From assembly GCF_014197245.1 (NCBI RefSeq), contig NZ_JACIFF010000002.1:1-58239 (forward strand): a DNA stretch of 58,239 bases, written 5' to 3'. Origin of the DNA: Neolewinella aquimaris (GTDB taxonomy: Bacteria; Bacteroidota; Bacteroidia; Chitinophagales; Saprospiraceae). Below are positions 1-8,686 of this stretch, one piece after another. A model generated the notes under the pieces. It saw only the letters and a program-made list of their open reading frames with translations, was not told the DNA's origin and ran no database searches. Made by a program: the position numbers and the translations under genes. The number at the start of each line of letters is the position of its first letter. Position 1 is the first letter of the stretch.

Positions 1-1
1 G

Positions 2-64
2 TTCGAGGATTTTTCAGGTATATACGGACGATTAGCCGAGCTCTTTGGCGTACAATTGGTCTGA
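2..64 (+). CDS. Possible C-terminal end of a truncated upstream gene
   Basis: An open frame enters from the left edge and stops with TGA at 62-64, giving 20 residues that read as plausible protein (ending LFGVQLV). There is no homology that can be judged at this length. It lies 30 bases before the AAA ATPase gene on the same strand, so it may be the preceding gene of the same unit. The alternative is that this is non-coding leader sequence. Confidence 0.25.
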   Translation, partial: FEDFSGIYGRLAELFGVQLV

Positions 65-94
65 TTACGTGTACACCTTACCTGGGGAACTGCT

Positions 95-982
95 GTGCTA
101 GAACGGCTTCAAATTGACAATTTCCTCACCTTTAGGCACTTGGACATCAAGAAGCTGAAGCAGATCAATTTGATTGCCGGCAGGAATGGGGTAGGTAAAA
201 CAGCGGTGCTTGAAGCTATTTTTCTTTATTTTAAAAGGAATGAAACAGCTACGTCATTCATCTTGAATCAGAGGGGCCATTCACTATCTAATCAAACCGA
301 CTTAGGCAATCTAATTCATAAGGAAGACTTGACCACCAAAGTTGAAGTAGTAGGAATTAACGATTGGAAATGGAAGTTGAAAACCGCTCCCCGGGCGCTT
401 TTGATACAGAAGTCGGATTTTAATAAGACCCCTGTTTACTACTCGACCTCGACGGTAAATTTTCAATCCATCGAAGATCTTTGGAAACAGACTGTACTCA
501 CTTCAAAGGAGGAAGAGGTACTTGACATATTAAGGTTTTCGGTAAGAGACGATATTGCCAGAATTTCTGCAGTGGGTGGGAATGTTTTGGTAAAACTTGA
601 GAAGAATTCCCAGCCCGTACATCTTTCAGCGTTAGGAGATGGGGTTACGCGGATCCTTTACTTAGCTCTTTCGCTGGTGAATACAAAGGATGGAATCTTG
701 CTCATTGACGAGATTGAAACCCACCTGCACTACACGGTGATCCAAAAGCTCTGGCAGATGCTATTCAAGTATGGCAAAGAGTGGAACATTCAAATCGTAG
801 CCACGACCCATAGTGACGATGTGATCCGGCAACTGTTTTATGTGGCATCCGCTAACTCTGAATACAGAGATATGGCTCAGTTTATCCGCTTGCAACTTAG
901 TCGCCAGGGCCAACATGAGGCGCTGCTGTATCCCATTGATGACCTGGAGAAAATGTTGCAGCTGGAACTAGAAATCCGCTAG
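95..982 (+). CDS. AAA family ATPase (AAA15/OLD-like, ABC-type fold)
   Basis: This 295-residue protein is an ABC-like ATPase of the kind found in OLD, RecF and SMC-type nucleases and in defence systems. The Walker A motif GRNGVGKT is at residues 29-36, a signature-like segment (LSALGDGVTR) at 177-186, Walker B (ILLIDEIETH) at 201-210, and the H-loop histidine in THSDD at 238-242. The insert between Walker A and the signature is short, so there is no long coiled coil. Translation starts at a GTG; no ATG fits without losing the conserved N-terminal strand. The stop is 5 bases before the next gene, so the two are almost certainly co-expressed. Composition is AT-richer than the rest of the window, which suggests transfer. 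The family is clear; a defence role is inferred from the partner. Confidence 0.85.
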   Translation: MLERLQIDNFLTFRHLDIKKLKQINLIAGRNGVGKTAVLEAIFLYFKRNETATSFILNQRGHSLSNQTDLGNLIHKEDLTTKVEVVGINDWKWKLKTAPRALLIQKSDFNKTPVYYSTSTVNFQSIEDLWKQTVLTSKEEEVLDILRFSVRDDIARISAVGGNVLVKLEKNSQPVHLSALGDGVTRILYLALSLVNTKDGILLIDEIETHLHYTVIQKLWQMLFKYGKEWNIQIVATTHSDDVIRQLFYVASANSEYRDMAQFIRLQLSRQGQHEALLYPIDDLEKMLQLELEIR

Positions 983-987
983 TCTCG

Positions 988-1656
988 ATGGCGCAACGGT
1001 TAATAATTGAAGGCAAGGATGCATACGTACTTTCTGAACTCTGCAGACTTTGGAGACTGGGGTTGCCGGTTGGTTATAACGCCGCAAGCTATGGCAGAGA
1101 ATTTGTGAAATCCGCCGGTGGAATTGACAACGTTCCCACGATCATAAGGGAGGAACTACGATCACCTGAAGTAACTAATATCGGTATTGTTGTGGACGCC
1201 AATAGTGTTGGAGTCCGGACTCGTTGCCAGAGTATTGTTGCTATCATTGCTGATACACTGCCAGAGGCTTCTCAACCTAAAGTTGAAACCATCGGATCTG
1301 AAGGATTGGTTTGGGATGCGCTTGGAGGTCCGGGAAGACTTCGTGTTGGAATATTCATCATGCCAGACAACAGACACGAAGGATACCTCGAACACTTTCT
1401 GGAAAGTATTATCGTCAAAAATACTGAGCAACTCAGAGCAAGTCAGGCTTTTCTTGACGAACTTTCAGCCGCGAGTCTTTCACTCTTCAAACCCACCCAT
1501 AGGCAGAAAGCCCTGATGTATACTTTTCTCGCGATTCAGTATCCCCCCGGGGATTCCGCGACCACCGCTCTAAAGAAAGGAATCTTCGATTACCGAGCGA
1601 AACCTGCCGAGCATTTCATCAATTGGTTTCGAAACACCTTTCAGTTAGAAGGCTGA
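988..1656 (+). CDS. DUF3226 domain protein (Toprim-like), partner of the AAA ATPase
   Basis: This 222-residue protein has DUF3226-type features: an N-terminal LIIEGKD segment with the conserved acidic residue (Glu8), a hydrophobic strand followed by VVDAN near residue 70, the MPDN-x4-G-x-LE block (MPDNRHEGYLEHF) near residues 125-137, and a KPTHRQKALMYTFLA block near 168-182. DUF3226 is related to the Toprim fold of OLD and DUF4435 nucleases, where a Glu and a DxD pair bind metal. Here the second acidic residue of DxD is Asn (D-A-N), so activity is uncertain. The ATG is 5 bases after the ATPase stop. ATPase plus Toprim-like partner recalls PARIS (AriA/AriB) and split OLD systems, but this exact pairing is not one I can name. 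Confidence 0.8.
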   Translation: MAQRLIIEGKDAYVLSELCRLWRLGLPVGYNAASYGREFVKSAGGIDNVPTIIREELRSPEVTNIGIVVDANSVGVRTRCQSIVAIIADTLPEASQPKVETIGSEGLVWDALGGPGRLRVGIFIMPDNRHEGYLEHFLESIIVKNTEQLRASQAFLDELSAASLSLFKPTHRQKALMYTFLAIQYPPGDSATTALKKGIFDYRAKPAEHFINWFRNTFQLEG

Positions 1657-1711
1657 CGTGGGTGACCTACCTACCTTTTCCCTACCTTCACGACCCACTA
1701 AAATCTACTCC

Positions 1712-2914
1712 ATGAACCTCCACGAATACCAGGGCAAATCCATCCTCACGAAGTACGGCGTACCGATCCAGAACGGCTACGCGGCCGATACCGTCGAGGA
1801 AGCCATGACCAAATACGACCAACTGGCCAAGGAAACGGGCAGTCCCTTCGCCGTAGTCAAGGCCCAAATTCACGCCGGCGGGCGCGGTAAGGGGGGCGGA
1901 GTGAAACTCGCCAAGAATCGGGAAGAGGCCAAAACCCACATCTCCAACATCCTGGGCATGCAGCTCAAAACGCCCCAGACCCCGGGCGGAATGGAAGGCG
2001 AGGGCAAACAGGTCAATAAGATCCTGGTAGCCGAAGATGCCTACGCCCCCGATTTCGACGCCAACAAGGAATACTACGTTTCGATTCTGATGGACCGGGA
2101 GCGGAAGCAGAATGTCATCATTCACTCCACCCAGGGGGGAATGGACATCGAGGCCGTTGCGGAAGAAACGCCCGACCTGGTACACAAGACCTACATCGAC
2201 CCCGAGCTCGGCATGCAGGGCTTCAACGCCCGCGAGGTGGCCTTCAACCTTGGACTGGAAGGCACCGCCTTCAAGAACATGACCAAGTTCATCAGCAAGC
2301 TCTACCAGGCCTACCTGGCTGCCGACGCGAGCCTGATCGAGATCAACCCCTGTCTGCACACCGGCGACGATCGCATCATCGCCGTCGACTGCAAGTTTAG
2401 TGTAGACGACAACGCCCTCTACCGCCACAAGGACATCGCGGAAATGCGCGACACCACGGAAGAAGATGCCACCGAAGTCGAAGCCCAGAGCTACGGCCTG
2501 AACTTCGTCAACCTCGACGGCAACGTAGGTTGTATGGTCAACGGAGCCGGACTGGCCATGGCCACGATGGACATCATTAAGCTTTCCGGGGGGGAGCCAG
2601 CCAACTTCCTCGACGTGGGAGGTACGGCCGATGCCGCTCGCGTGGAGCAGGCCTTCCGGATCATTCTGCGCGACGACAACGTTGAAGCCATCCTGATCAA
2701 CATCTTCGGCGGTATCGTGCGCTGCGACCGGGTCGCTCAGGGGGTGGTCGACGCCTACAAAAACATCGGCGACATCAAGGTTCCGATCATCGTTCGCCTG
2801 CAGGGCACCAACGCCGACATCGCAAAGGACCTTATCGATAATTCCGGACTGAACGTACGCTCCGCAATCTCACTCCAGGACGCCGCCCAGGAAGTACAGG
2901 CCGTACTCGCCTAA
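1712..2914 (+). CDS. sucC: Succinyl-CoA ligase (ADP-forming) subunit beta
   Basis: SucC binds nucleotide and, with SucD, makes succinyl-CoA from succinate in the TCA cycle or runs in reverse with substrate-level phosphorylation. The 400-residue product has the usual length and starts MNLHEYQGKSIL, typical of the family. The ATP-grasp glycine-rich loop (GGRGKGGGVKLA) is near residues 53-64. Near the C-terminus are the ligase-CoA segments, including INIFGGIVRCD. An in-frame start 18 codons upstream (1658) is rejected because those residues are not family-like and the internal ATG matches the conserved N-terminus. sucD is not adjacent. The gene follows the AAA/DUF3226 pair by 55 bases with no visible terminator between, and is followed by a strong one. 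Confidence 0.97.
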   Translation: MNLHEYQGKSILTKYGVPIQNGYAADTVEEAMTKYDQLAKETGSPFAVVKAQIHAGGRGKGGGVKLAKNREEAKTHISNILGMQLKTPQTPGGMEGEGKQVNKILVAEDAYAPDFDANKEYYVSILMDRERKQNVIIHSTQGGMDIEAVAEETPDLVHKTYIDPELGMQGFNAREVAFNLGLEGTAFKNMTKFISKLYQAYLAADASLIEINPCLHTGDDRIIAVDCKFSVDDNALYRHKDIAEMRDTTEEDATEVEAQSYGLNFVNLDGNVGCMVNGAGLAMATMDIIKLSGGEPANFLDVGGTADAARVEQAFRIILRDDNVEAILINIFGGIVRCDRVAQGVVDAYKNIGDIKVPIIVRLQGTNADIAKDLIDNSGLNVRSAISLQDAAQEVQAVLA

Positions 2915-2938
2915 CGGGGGCGTTCGCCGAATTCAGGG

Positions 2939-2973
2939 GGGGGGCTCCGGCAGATGCCGGAGCCCCCCTTTTT
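2939..2973 (+). terminator. Intrinsic terminator after sucC
   Basis: A perfect inverted repeat pairs 2939-2952 with 2955-2968 (GGGGGGCTCCGG arm, effective loop of four bases), followed by five T at 2969-2973. The stem is very GC-rich and the T run lies on the plus-strand side, so it terminates sucC transcription. The minus-strand lipoprotein gene ends 4 bases further on. Without a U run on that side, the hairpin probably serves sucC mainly. Confidence 0.9.
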
Positions 2974-2976
2974 GGT

Positions 2977-3669
2977 TTACCGCAGTTCCGCCTCCCGTTT
3001 ACTGATGTCGATGCGGATCTCACGCACGTTCATTCCGATGGACTGGATCGCCGGGTGGTTGCTGGCAACCGGCACATCACCCAGCAACTGCGGATCGAGT
3101 CCTTCGGCGGGCAGTCGCTCCGGAGCGTAGGTGAGACGCACCAGGATACCCTCCAGTTTACCTCCCTTCCAGTCCGTTACCGTGCCGCCGTAGTCCCAGC
3201 CAAAGCCGGTGAATTCAAAGGGCTTACCGTTCATTTTACGCAGCTCGGTTAGCGTAGTTCCGATGGTGAGTCCGGTCGTTTCTTCCACCCACTTCGACCG
3301 CGGATTACTGAAGCTCACGGTCGCGGGTTGCTTGTCTTCACCGAGTTCGATGAGCAGTTCGTCGTGGGTATTCGGGAAAAGTGCGTATCCGGGGACGGTT
3401 TGCCCCTCCCCCACCTCAATCTCGCGGCTTACCAGTTCTCCGGTGCCGTAGAGGTTCTCGATTTTCGCCATGGGCATTCCGGGGGTGATCATGCCGACCC
3501 GGCCGTCGGCCCGAAAGGTACGGTCACTCTGGGGCGGGACTTCGACTCCGTCCGACGTGCCGGTGTACAGGGAGGCGGCATCGTTCTCTCTTCCAGCGGG
3601 ATCGTCCCCACTTTCCATACATCCACCCAGCAACAGGGCTCCTACGGCAATGGCAATACATCTATACAT
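2977..3669 (-). CDS. Lipoprotein of unknown function
   Basis: The 230-residue product begins with a lipoprotein signal (hydrophobic core, then LLGGC with Cys17) and an acidic linker, so it should be a membrane-anchored periplasmic or surface protein. The mature part holds two similar segments, around DGRVGMITPGMPMAKIENLYG and TGLTIGTTLTELRKMNGKP. Each has the Gly-Met/Thr-x-x-x-Leu/Ile pattern seen in small SmpA/BLIP-like repeat domains, an assignment that is only suggestive. I do not recognise a named family. It sits 77 bases downstream of pyruvate carboxylase on the same strand and may be read through from it. The convergent sucC ends just beyond. Confidence 0.8.
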   Translation of the reverse strand: MYRCIAIAVGALLLGGCMESGDDPAGRENDAASLYTGTSDGVEVPPQSDRTFRADGRVGMITPGMPMAKIENLYGTGELVSREIEVGEGQTVPGYALFPNTHDELLIELGEDKQPATVSFSNPRSKWVEETTGLTIGTTLTELRKMNGKPFEFTGFGWDYGGTVTDWKGGKLEGILVRLTYAPERLPAEGLDPQLLGDVPVASNHPAIQSIGMNVREIRIDISKREAELR

Positions 3670-3695
3670 TCAGGTCACTTAGCTTACCAACGGAG

Positions 3696-3738
3696 ACCGC
3701 CGGAGGTACCGAAAGGTTCAGCCGCGACTTTCGGCGGT
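3696..3738 (-). other. Hairpin downstream of pyruvate carboxylase
   Basis: Two alternative stems occur between the pyc stop and the lipoprotein gene. ACCGCCG at 3696-3702 pairs with 3732-3738, and CCGAAAG at 3709-3715 pairs with 3728-3734. The two are mutually exclusive because they share 3732-3734. No clear U run follows on the minus strand, so this could be a weak terminator or a read-through attenuator. Confidence 0.3.
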
Positions 3739-3746
3739 GCGGGTCG

Positions 3747-6700
3747 CTATTCTACTCTGATGATCAGGTCGTTTGCCTCCACGAGGGTTTTCTCCTTCAG
3801 CGGGATCAGGGTTACTTCTCCGGCGATCGGACTGGTAATGGTCGATTCCATTTTCATGGCTTCGATCACGAAGAGCGGATCGCCCGCGGCTACTTCATCT
3901 CCAACCTTCACGAGGATGCGGCTGAGGTTGCCCTGCAGGGGGCTGCCTACTTCGTTCTTTCCTCCCGCCTTGACGTTGACCGCCACCTTGCTGTCCACCT
4001 TCCGGTCGCGTACGGTGATGCTCCGCGTCTGTCCGTTTAAGCTGAAAAAGACCAGGCGGTTGCCGAGTTCGTCAGCATTCGTCATGTTCAGGTACTTGAT
4101 CGTGATGCGCTTACCCTCGCTGATCCGGACCAGAATCTCCTCATTGGGCTTCAGCCCGTAGAAAAAGGCCGGGGTGGGGATATTGGCCACTTCGCCGTAT
4201 TCCTGCTGGAAATCCTTGAAGTCGGCAAACACCTTGGGATACAGTTGCTGACTGAGGAGGTCCTTGATGCTAGGCTCCTCGTCGAAGGTCGTGCGGTATT
4301 CCTTCGCCACGGCATCGAAGTCTACGGGCTCGAGGTGGGCGTTCGGCCGGTCGGTGTAGGGCTTTTCACCCTTGAGCACCATTTGTTGTACTTCCGGGTC
4401 GAAGCCACCCTCGATCTGGCCGAGGTCGCCCCGCATAAGGCTCTTTACACTATCGGGGAAGTCGAGTTTGCTGCCGCGCTCCCGTACGTCGGCCTCGGTA
4501 AGCCCGTTGCTGGTCATGAACATGGCCATGTCACCCACGACCTTTGAGGACGGCGTGACCTTGACCAGGTCACCGAACAAGCGGTTGGCGGCAGAATAGT
4601 TCTCGCGGATCGTGCTGAACTGCTCCTCCAGGCCCAGTCCACGCGCCTGGGGCCGCAGGTTAGAGTACTGTCCGCCCGGAATCTCGGTGTCGTAAATGGT
4701 TGCCGTACCGGCGCGCAGCTCGGTTTCAAAGGGGTAATAGTAGTTGCGGACGGTCTCGAAGTAGTCGGCGTATTTGTTGAGCAGTGGCAGGTCGACGGGG
4801 TTCTCCCGCGGGTGGCCCTGCATCATCGCTACGATGCTGTTGTAACCGGGTTGCGACGTGAGGCCGGACAGGCTATTCAGCGCCACGTCCACAACGTCGA
4901 CTCCCGCGTTGATGGCCTCCAGGTAGGTGGCACTCTGGATGCCGCTGGTGTCGTGGGTGTGCAGGTGAATGGGCAGCGAAACTTCTTCCCGCAGGGCGGT
5001 AATCAGTTCACGCGCGGCGAGGGGTTTGAGCAGACCGGCCATGTCCTTGATGGCGAGGAGGTGGGCACCGGCACTTTCGAGCCGCTTGGCCAGGTCCACG
5101 TAGTACTGCAGCGTGAATTTGGTCTTCCCCGGATTGGTGAGGTCACCGGAGTAACAGATGCAGGCCTCGGCCAGGCTGTTGGTATTCTCCCGGACGGTTT
5201 TGATGGAGACCTCCATGTTCTTGACCCAGTTCAGGGAATCAAAAATGCGGAACAGGTCGATGCCGCCGGCTAGTCCCTTCTCCCTCCCTTCGGTATCGTA
5301 GAGCATGGAGCCCTGGGCAGCCTCTTCGATGAACTTGATGATGAGGTTGTCCGGATAGGCCTTGTAGCCAACGCCGTTGCTACCGCGCAGCAGCATCTGG
5401 AAGATGGTATTGGGAATAGCGGTGCGCAACTTCCGCAGCCGCCGCCAGGGGTCTTCTTTAAGGAACCGGAGGGCAACGTCAAAAGTGGCCCCCCCCCACA
5501 CTTCCATGCTGAACAGGTCGCCGGGCCGGTTGGCGGCATAACTGCGCGATACGTTCAGCATGTCGATCATCCGCATGCGGGTGGCCAGGAGGCTCTGGTG
5601 GGCGTCGCGGAAGGTCGTGTCGGTGTACTGGATGCGGTTCTCCTGCTTGAGCCAGTCGACGAAACCGTCGCGGCCGAGCTCGATCAGCCGGTCGCGACTG
5701 CCCTTCGGCACCTCGGCGTAGGGATCAAATTTGGGGACCACGGGTTTGAGGAAGGTCTTGCTCGAATCGATGTAGCGAACGTCGGGGTTGTCGTTGACGA
5801 TGACTTCGGCGAGATAGCGGAGCAGTCGGGTACCGCGGTCCCGGAACTCAGGAAGCTCCATCAGTTCCGGATGATCGGGGATAAAGCGGACGGTGGCCCT
5901 ACCCTCCTGAAAATCTTCGTTCTCGAGCAAGTTGAGCAGGAATCCGATGTTGGTCTTCACGCCGCGCACCCGGAATTCACGCAGTGCCCGGTGGAGTCGC
6001 TCCGCCGCCCCCTTGAGGGTACGGCCCGAACCGGTCACCTTCACCAGCAGGCTATCGAAGTAGGGCGAAATGATGGCACCGGGGAAGGCCGAGCCGGCGT
6101 CTAGGCGAATGCCCATTCCGCTGGCCGAGCGGTAGGCAATGAGGGTGCCGTAATCCGGCTTGAAGTCGTTGCTCGGGTCTTCGGTAGTCACCCGGCACTG
6201 CACGGCGAAGCCGTTGGCCCGGATGTCTTCCTGACTCGTAATGAAGATCGTCGGGTGATCGAGGCGGTAGCCCATCGTGACTAAAAACTGGGTACGCACC
6301 AGATCGATGCCGGTGATCTCTTCGGTGATCGTATGCTCGACCTGGATGCGGGGATTGACCTCGATGAAGTAGATCGAATCGTCCTGATCGACCAGAAATT
6401 CTACGGTGCCGGCGCAGTAATAATTGACCTCCCGGCCGAGCCGCAGGGCGTAGTCGTAGAGCTTTGCCTTGGTTTCATCGCTGAGGTTCGCGGCCGGAGC
6501 CACTTCGACCACCTTCTGAAACCGCCGCTGTACCGAGCAGTCGCGTTCGAAGAGGTGGACCAGGTTGCCGTGGCGGTCGCCTAGCAGCTGTACTTCGATG
6601 TGACGGGGGTTTTCGATAAACTTCTCCAGGAAGATCGTGCCGTTACCGAAGGCTTTCTCGGCCTCGCTGCTGGCTTCTATGACTTCCGCCCGTAGTTGTT

Positions 6701-7247
6701 TTTCGTTGCGTACTACCCGCATGCCGCGCCCGCCGCCGCCGGCGGCGGCCTTGATGATCACCGGATAGCCGATTTCCGCTGCCTCGGCGGCGGCAATCTC
6801 CGGATCGGAAATGTCCCGGTCGCTGTCCTGGATCAGGGGCACCCCTACCCTTCGCGCCAGCTCCTTCGCGGCGACCTTGTCGCCGAGCTGGTCCATGCTA
6901 TCGGGGGAGGGACCGACGAATTCGATTCCTTCGGCCAGGCAGGCGCGCGCGAAATCAACATTTTCCGACAGGAAACCGTAACCGGGGTGAATGGCATCGA
7001 CATTTTTTTCCTTCGCCAGCTTAATGATGGCCTGAATATCGATGTACGGCCGCAGCGGCTCATCGTCGGGACCGATCTGGTAACTCTCATCGGCCTTATA
7101 CCGGTGGAGGCTGTACCGGTCTTCGTAGGTGTAGATCGCCACCGTCCGCATCTGTAACTCGCTGGCTGCGCGGAGGATGCGAATGGCGATCTCACCGCGG
7201 TTAGCGACGAGGATTTTCTTAAATCTTTTTCTTTCCTGGGTGGCCAT
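3747..7247 (-). CDS. pyc: Pyruvate carboxylase, single chain
   Basis: It carboxylates pyruvate to oxaloacetate using biotin, ATP and bicarbonate, feeding the TCA cycle and gluconeogenesis. All parts are in one 1166-residue chain, the usual length. They are: biotin carboxylase with KILVANRGEIA near 11-21 and the ATP-grasp loop (AAGGGGRGMR) near 170-180; the carboxyltransferase barrel beginning at DTTFRDAHQS near 540; the PC tetramerisation region; and a C-terminal biotinyl domain with EAMKMES, the biotinylated residue being Lys1132. The ATG at 7247 gives a standard N-terminus. It is divergent from the DUF4856 gene, with 209 bases between the starts. A TATATTGG element at 7268-7275 resembles the Bacteroidota -7 box and could be its promoter, but no matching -33 box is seen. 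Confidence 0.97.
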   Translation of the reverse strand: MATQERKRFKKILVANRGEIAIRILRAASELQMRTVAIYTYEDRYSLHRYKADESYQIGPDDEPLRPYIDIQAIIKLAKEKNVDAIHPGYGFLSENVDFARACLAEGIEFVGPSPDSMDQLGDKVAAKELARRVGVPLIQDSDRDISDPEIAAAEAAEIGYPVIIKAAAGGGGRGMRVVRNEKQLRAEVIEASSEAEKAFGNGTIFLEKFIENPRHIEVQLLGDRHGNLVHLFERDCSVQRRFQKVVEVAPAANLSDETKAKLYDYALRLGREVNYYCAGTVEFLVDQDDSIYFIEVNPRIQVEHTITEEITGIDLVRTQFLVTMGYRLDHPTIFITSQEDIRANGFAVQCRVTTEDPSNDFKPDYGTLIAYRSASGMGIRLDAGSAFPGAIISPYFDSLLVKVTGSGRTLKGAAERLHRALREFRVRGVKTNIGFLLNLLENEDFQEGRATVRFIPDHPELMELPEFRDRGTRLLRYLAEVIVNDNPDVRYIDSSKTFLKPVVPKFDPYAEVPKGSRDRLIELGRDGFVDWLKQENRIQYTDTTFRDAHQSLLATRMRMIDMLNVSRSYAANRPGDLFSMEVWGGATFDVALRFLKEDPWRRLRKLRTAIPNTIFQMLLRGSNGVGYKAYPDNLIIKFIEEAAQGSMLYDTEGREKGLAGGIDLFRIFDSLNWVKNMEVSIKTVRENTNSLAEACICYSGDLTNPGKTKFTLQYYVDLAKRLESAGAHLLAIKDMAGLLKPLAARELITALREEVSLPIHLHTHDTSGIQSATYLEAINAGVDVVDVALNSLSGLTSQPGYNSIVAMMQGHPRENPVDLPLLNKYADYFETVRNYYYPFETELRAGTATIYDTEIPGGQYSNLRPQARGLGLEEQFSTIRENYSAANRLFGDLVKVTPSSKVVGDMAMFMTSNGLTEADVRERGSKLDFPDSVKSLMRGDLGQIEGGFDPEVQQMVLKGEKPYTDRPNAHLEPVDFDAVAKEYRTTFDEEPSIKDLLSQQLYPKVFADFKDFQQEYGEVANIPTPAFFYGLKPNEEILVRISEGKRITIKYLNMTNADELGNRLVFFSLNGQTRSITVRDRKVDSKVAVNVKAGGKNEVGSPLQGNLSRILVKVGDEVAAGDPLFVIEAMKMESTITSPIAGEVTLIPLKEKTLVEANDLIIRVE

Positions 7248-7387
7248 AGCTTCTCATTTGGGGTGGGCCAATATACCGCTTCCCCTGCGACCGGCTCCGG
7301 CCCGCCCCCAATTCCCTTGCCGCTATTTACGATGGGGCACAGTACGGGGAATTTTATTTAGACCAGTTCAAAATAGTTAGCGAATAG

Positions 7388-7420
7388 CTTGGCGGTGTTT
7401 GGCCCTTAGGGGTACTTTTG
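7388..7420 (+). promoter_or_regulatory. Predicted Bacteroidota-type promoter of the DUF4856-imelysin unit
   Basis: A -33 element CTTG at 7388-7391 is followed after 21 bases by TACTTTTG at 7413-7420, a perfect TAnnTTTG -7 box. Transcription would start near 7426, about 30 bases before the ATG at 7457. An alternative TTG start at 7418 would lie inside the -7 box, which supports the downstream ATG. Confidence 0.6.
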
Positions 7421-7456
7421 CCCTTATTAAGATTCAGTACAGATAATATCAGCATA

Positions 7457-8674
7457 ATGACCCGCACCTCACTTCTACTGCTCTGCCTGACCGTCTTCCT
7501 TACGTCCTGCCAGGACGACGACGACCCCATCTCAATTATCGACGTTCCGACGAGCTATTCGTTCGAACGAAACGGCAACCAGACCGTCAGCTTCGACGGT
7601 CAAACCACCCGTATCGCCATGGCGGAAGAGTTGGTTGCAGCGTTCTCCGATCCCGGCAACAGCCAGGAGGACCTGATGAATATGTTCCGCAACGCCGGAC
7701 CGAACGACGAAGATGTAGCCCCGTTTGCCACCGCCGAACTGAACGCTTCCGACAAATCGATCCGCAGTAAGATCGCCGCAAGCGCCGACTACTTCTCGGC
7801 CAACGCCACCGGGTCTACGGCCGTACGCAATGACTTTGAAGGTTGGATTGCGGGTCAGGCCACCGAGGTATTCCCCCGCTGGAACGAACTTGCCGCGCCC
7901 GGCGAGGCCGGTCAACTCGCGGTCGGTAGCCGCGTCCGTTACGTCAACGCGAAGGGGCTGGAATACAACCAGGTATTCGCGAAATCTTTACTGGGCGGAC
8001 TCATGCTCGACCAGGCACTCAACAACTACCTCAGTCCGGCAGTCCTCGACGCCGGCACCAACCGCGCGGACAACCTAGCGGCGACCACCGAGGACGGCAA
8101 GCCCTACACTTCCATGGAACACAAGTGGGACGAAGCCTACGGCTACCTCTTCGGCCAGTCTGCCGACCCCGCCAACCCACTGGCTACCCTGGGTGAGGAC
8201 GACCAGTTCCTCAACGAGTACATTGCCGCGGTCGATGCCGACACCGACTTCAACGGCATTGCCCAAACCATCTTCGACGCCTTCCTCCGTGGCCGTGCCG
8301 CCATCGTTGCCGGTGACTACGGAGAGCGCGATCGTCAGGCTGACATCATTCGCGAGCACCTCAGCCGCGTGATTGCCGTACGGGGCACCTTCTACCTTGC
8401 CCGGGGAGCCGATGCTACTGAAACCGAAACGACCCGTGGCGGTGGCTTTCACGCACTCAGCGAAGCTTACGGATTCGTGTACAGCCTGCAATTCACCCGC
8501 AAGCCCGGGACCGGAGCGCCCTACTTCAGCCGGGAGGAAGTGCAGCAACTACTTGCTACCCTGACCGAAAGCTCTCCGAACGGGCTGTGGGATGTAACCC
8601 ACGACGACATCCGCTCCGTAGCCCAGCTGGTTTCCGATCGCTTTGGCTTCTCCTTTGACGCCGCCGCCAACTAA
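7457..8674 (+). CDS. DUF4856 domain lipoprotein
   Basis: The 405-residue protein starts with a lipoprotein signal (LFLTSC-like box with Cys18, then four Asp). The mature part matches the DUF4856 family, which in Bacteroidota is typically encoded next to imelysin. Features include the SYSFERNGNQTVSFDGQT opening, the GGLMLDQALNNYL segment and a MEHKWDEAYGYLFG segment with conserved acidic and aromatic residues. Biochemical activity of the family is not established; placement suggests a surface or periplasmic iron-related partner. An upstream in-frame TTG at 7418 is rejected because it falls in the promoter and would bury the signal peptide. The next gene follows after 12 bases. Confidence 0.85.
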   Translation: MTRTSLLLLCLTVFLTSCQDDDDPISIIDVPTSYSFERNGNQTVSFDGQTTRIAMAEELVAAFSDPGNSQEDLMNMFRNAGPNDEDVAPFATAELNASDKSIRSKIAASADYFSANATGSTAVRNDFEGWIAGQATEVFPRWNELAAPGEAGQLAVGSRVRYVNAKGLEYNQVFAKSLLGGLMLDQALNNYLSPAVLDAGTNRADNLAATTEDGKPYTSMEHKWDEAYGYLFGQSADPANPLATLGEDDQFLNEYIAAVDADTDFNGIAQTIFDAFLRGRAAIVAGDYGERDRQADIIREHLSRVIAVRGTFYLARGADATETETTRGGGFHALSEAYGFVYSLQFTRKPGTGAPYFSREEVQQLLATLTESSPNGLWDVTHDDIRSVAQLVSDRFGFSFDAAAN

Positions 8675-8686
8675 AGACCGCCGCTT

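Noticed and set aside
1658..1711. An earlier start for sucC, 18 codons upstream
   Set aside because: The added residues are Pro/Ser-rich and unlike SucC; the internal ATG gives the conserved MNLHEYQGK start.
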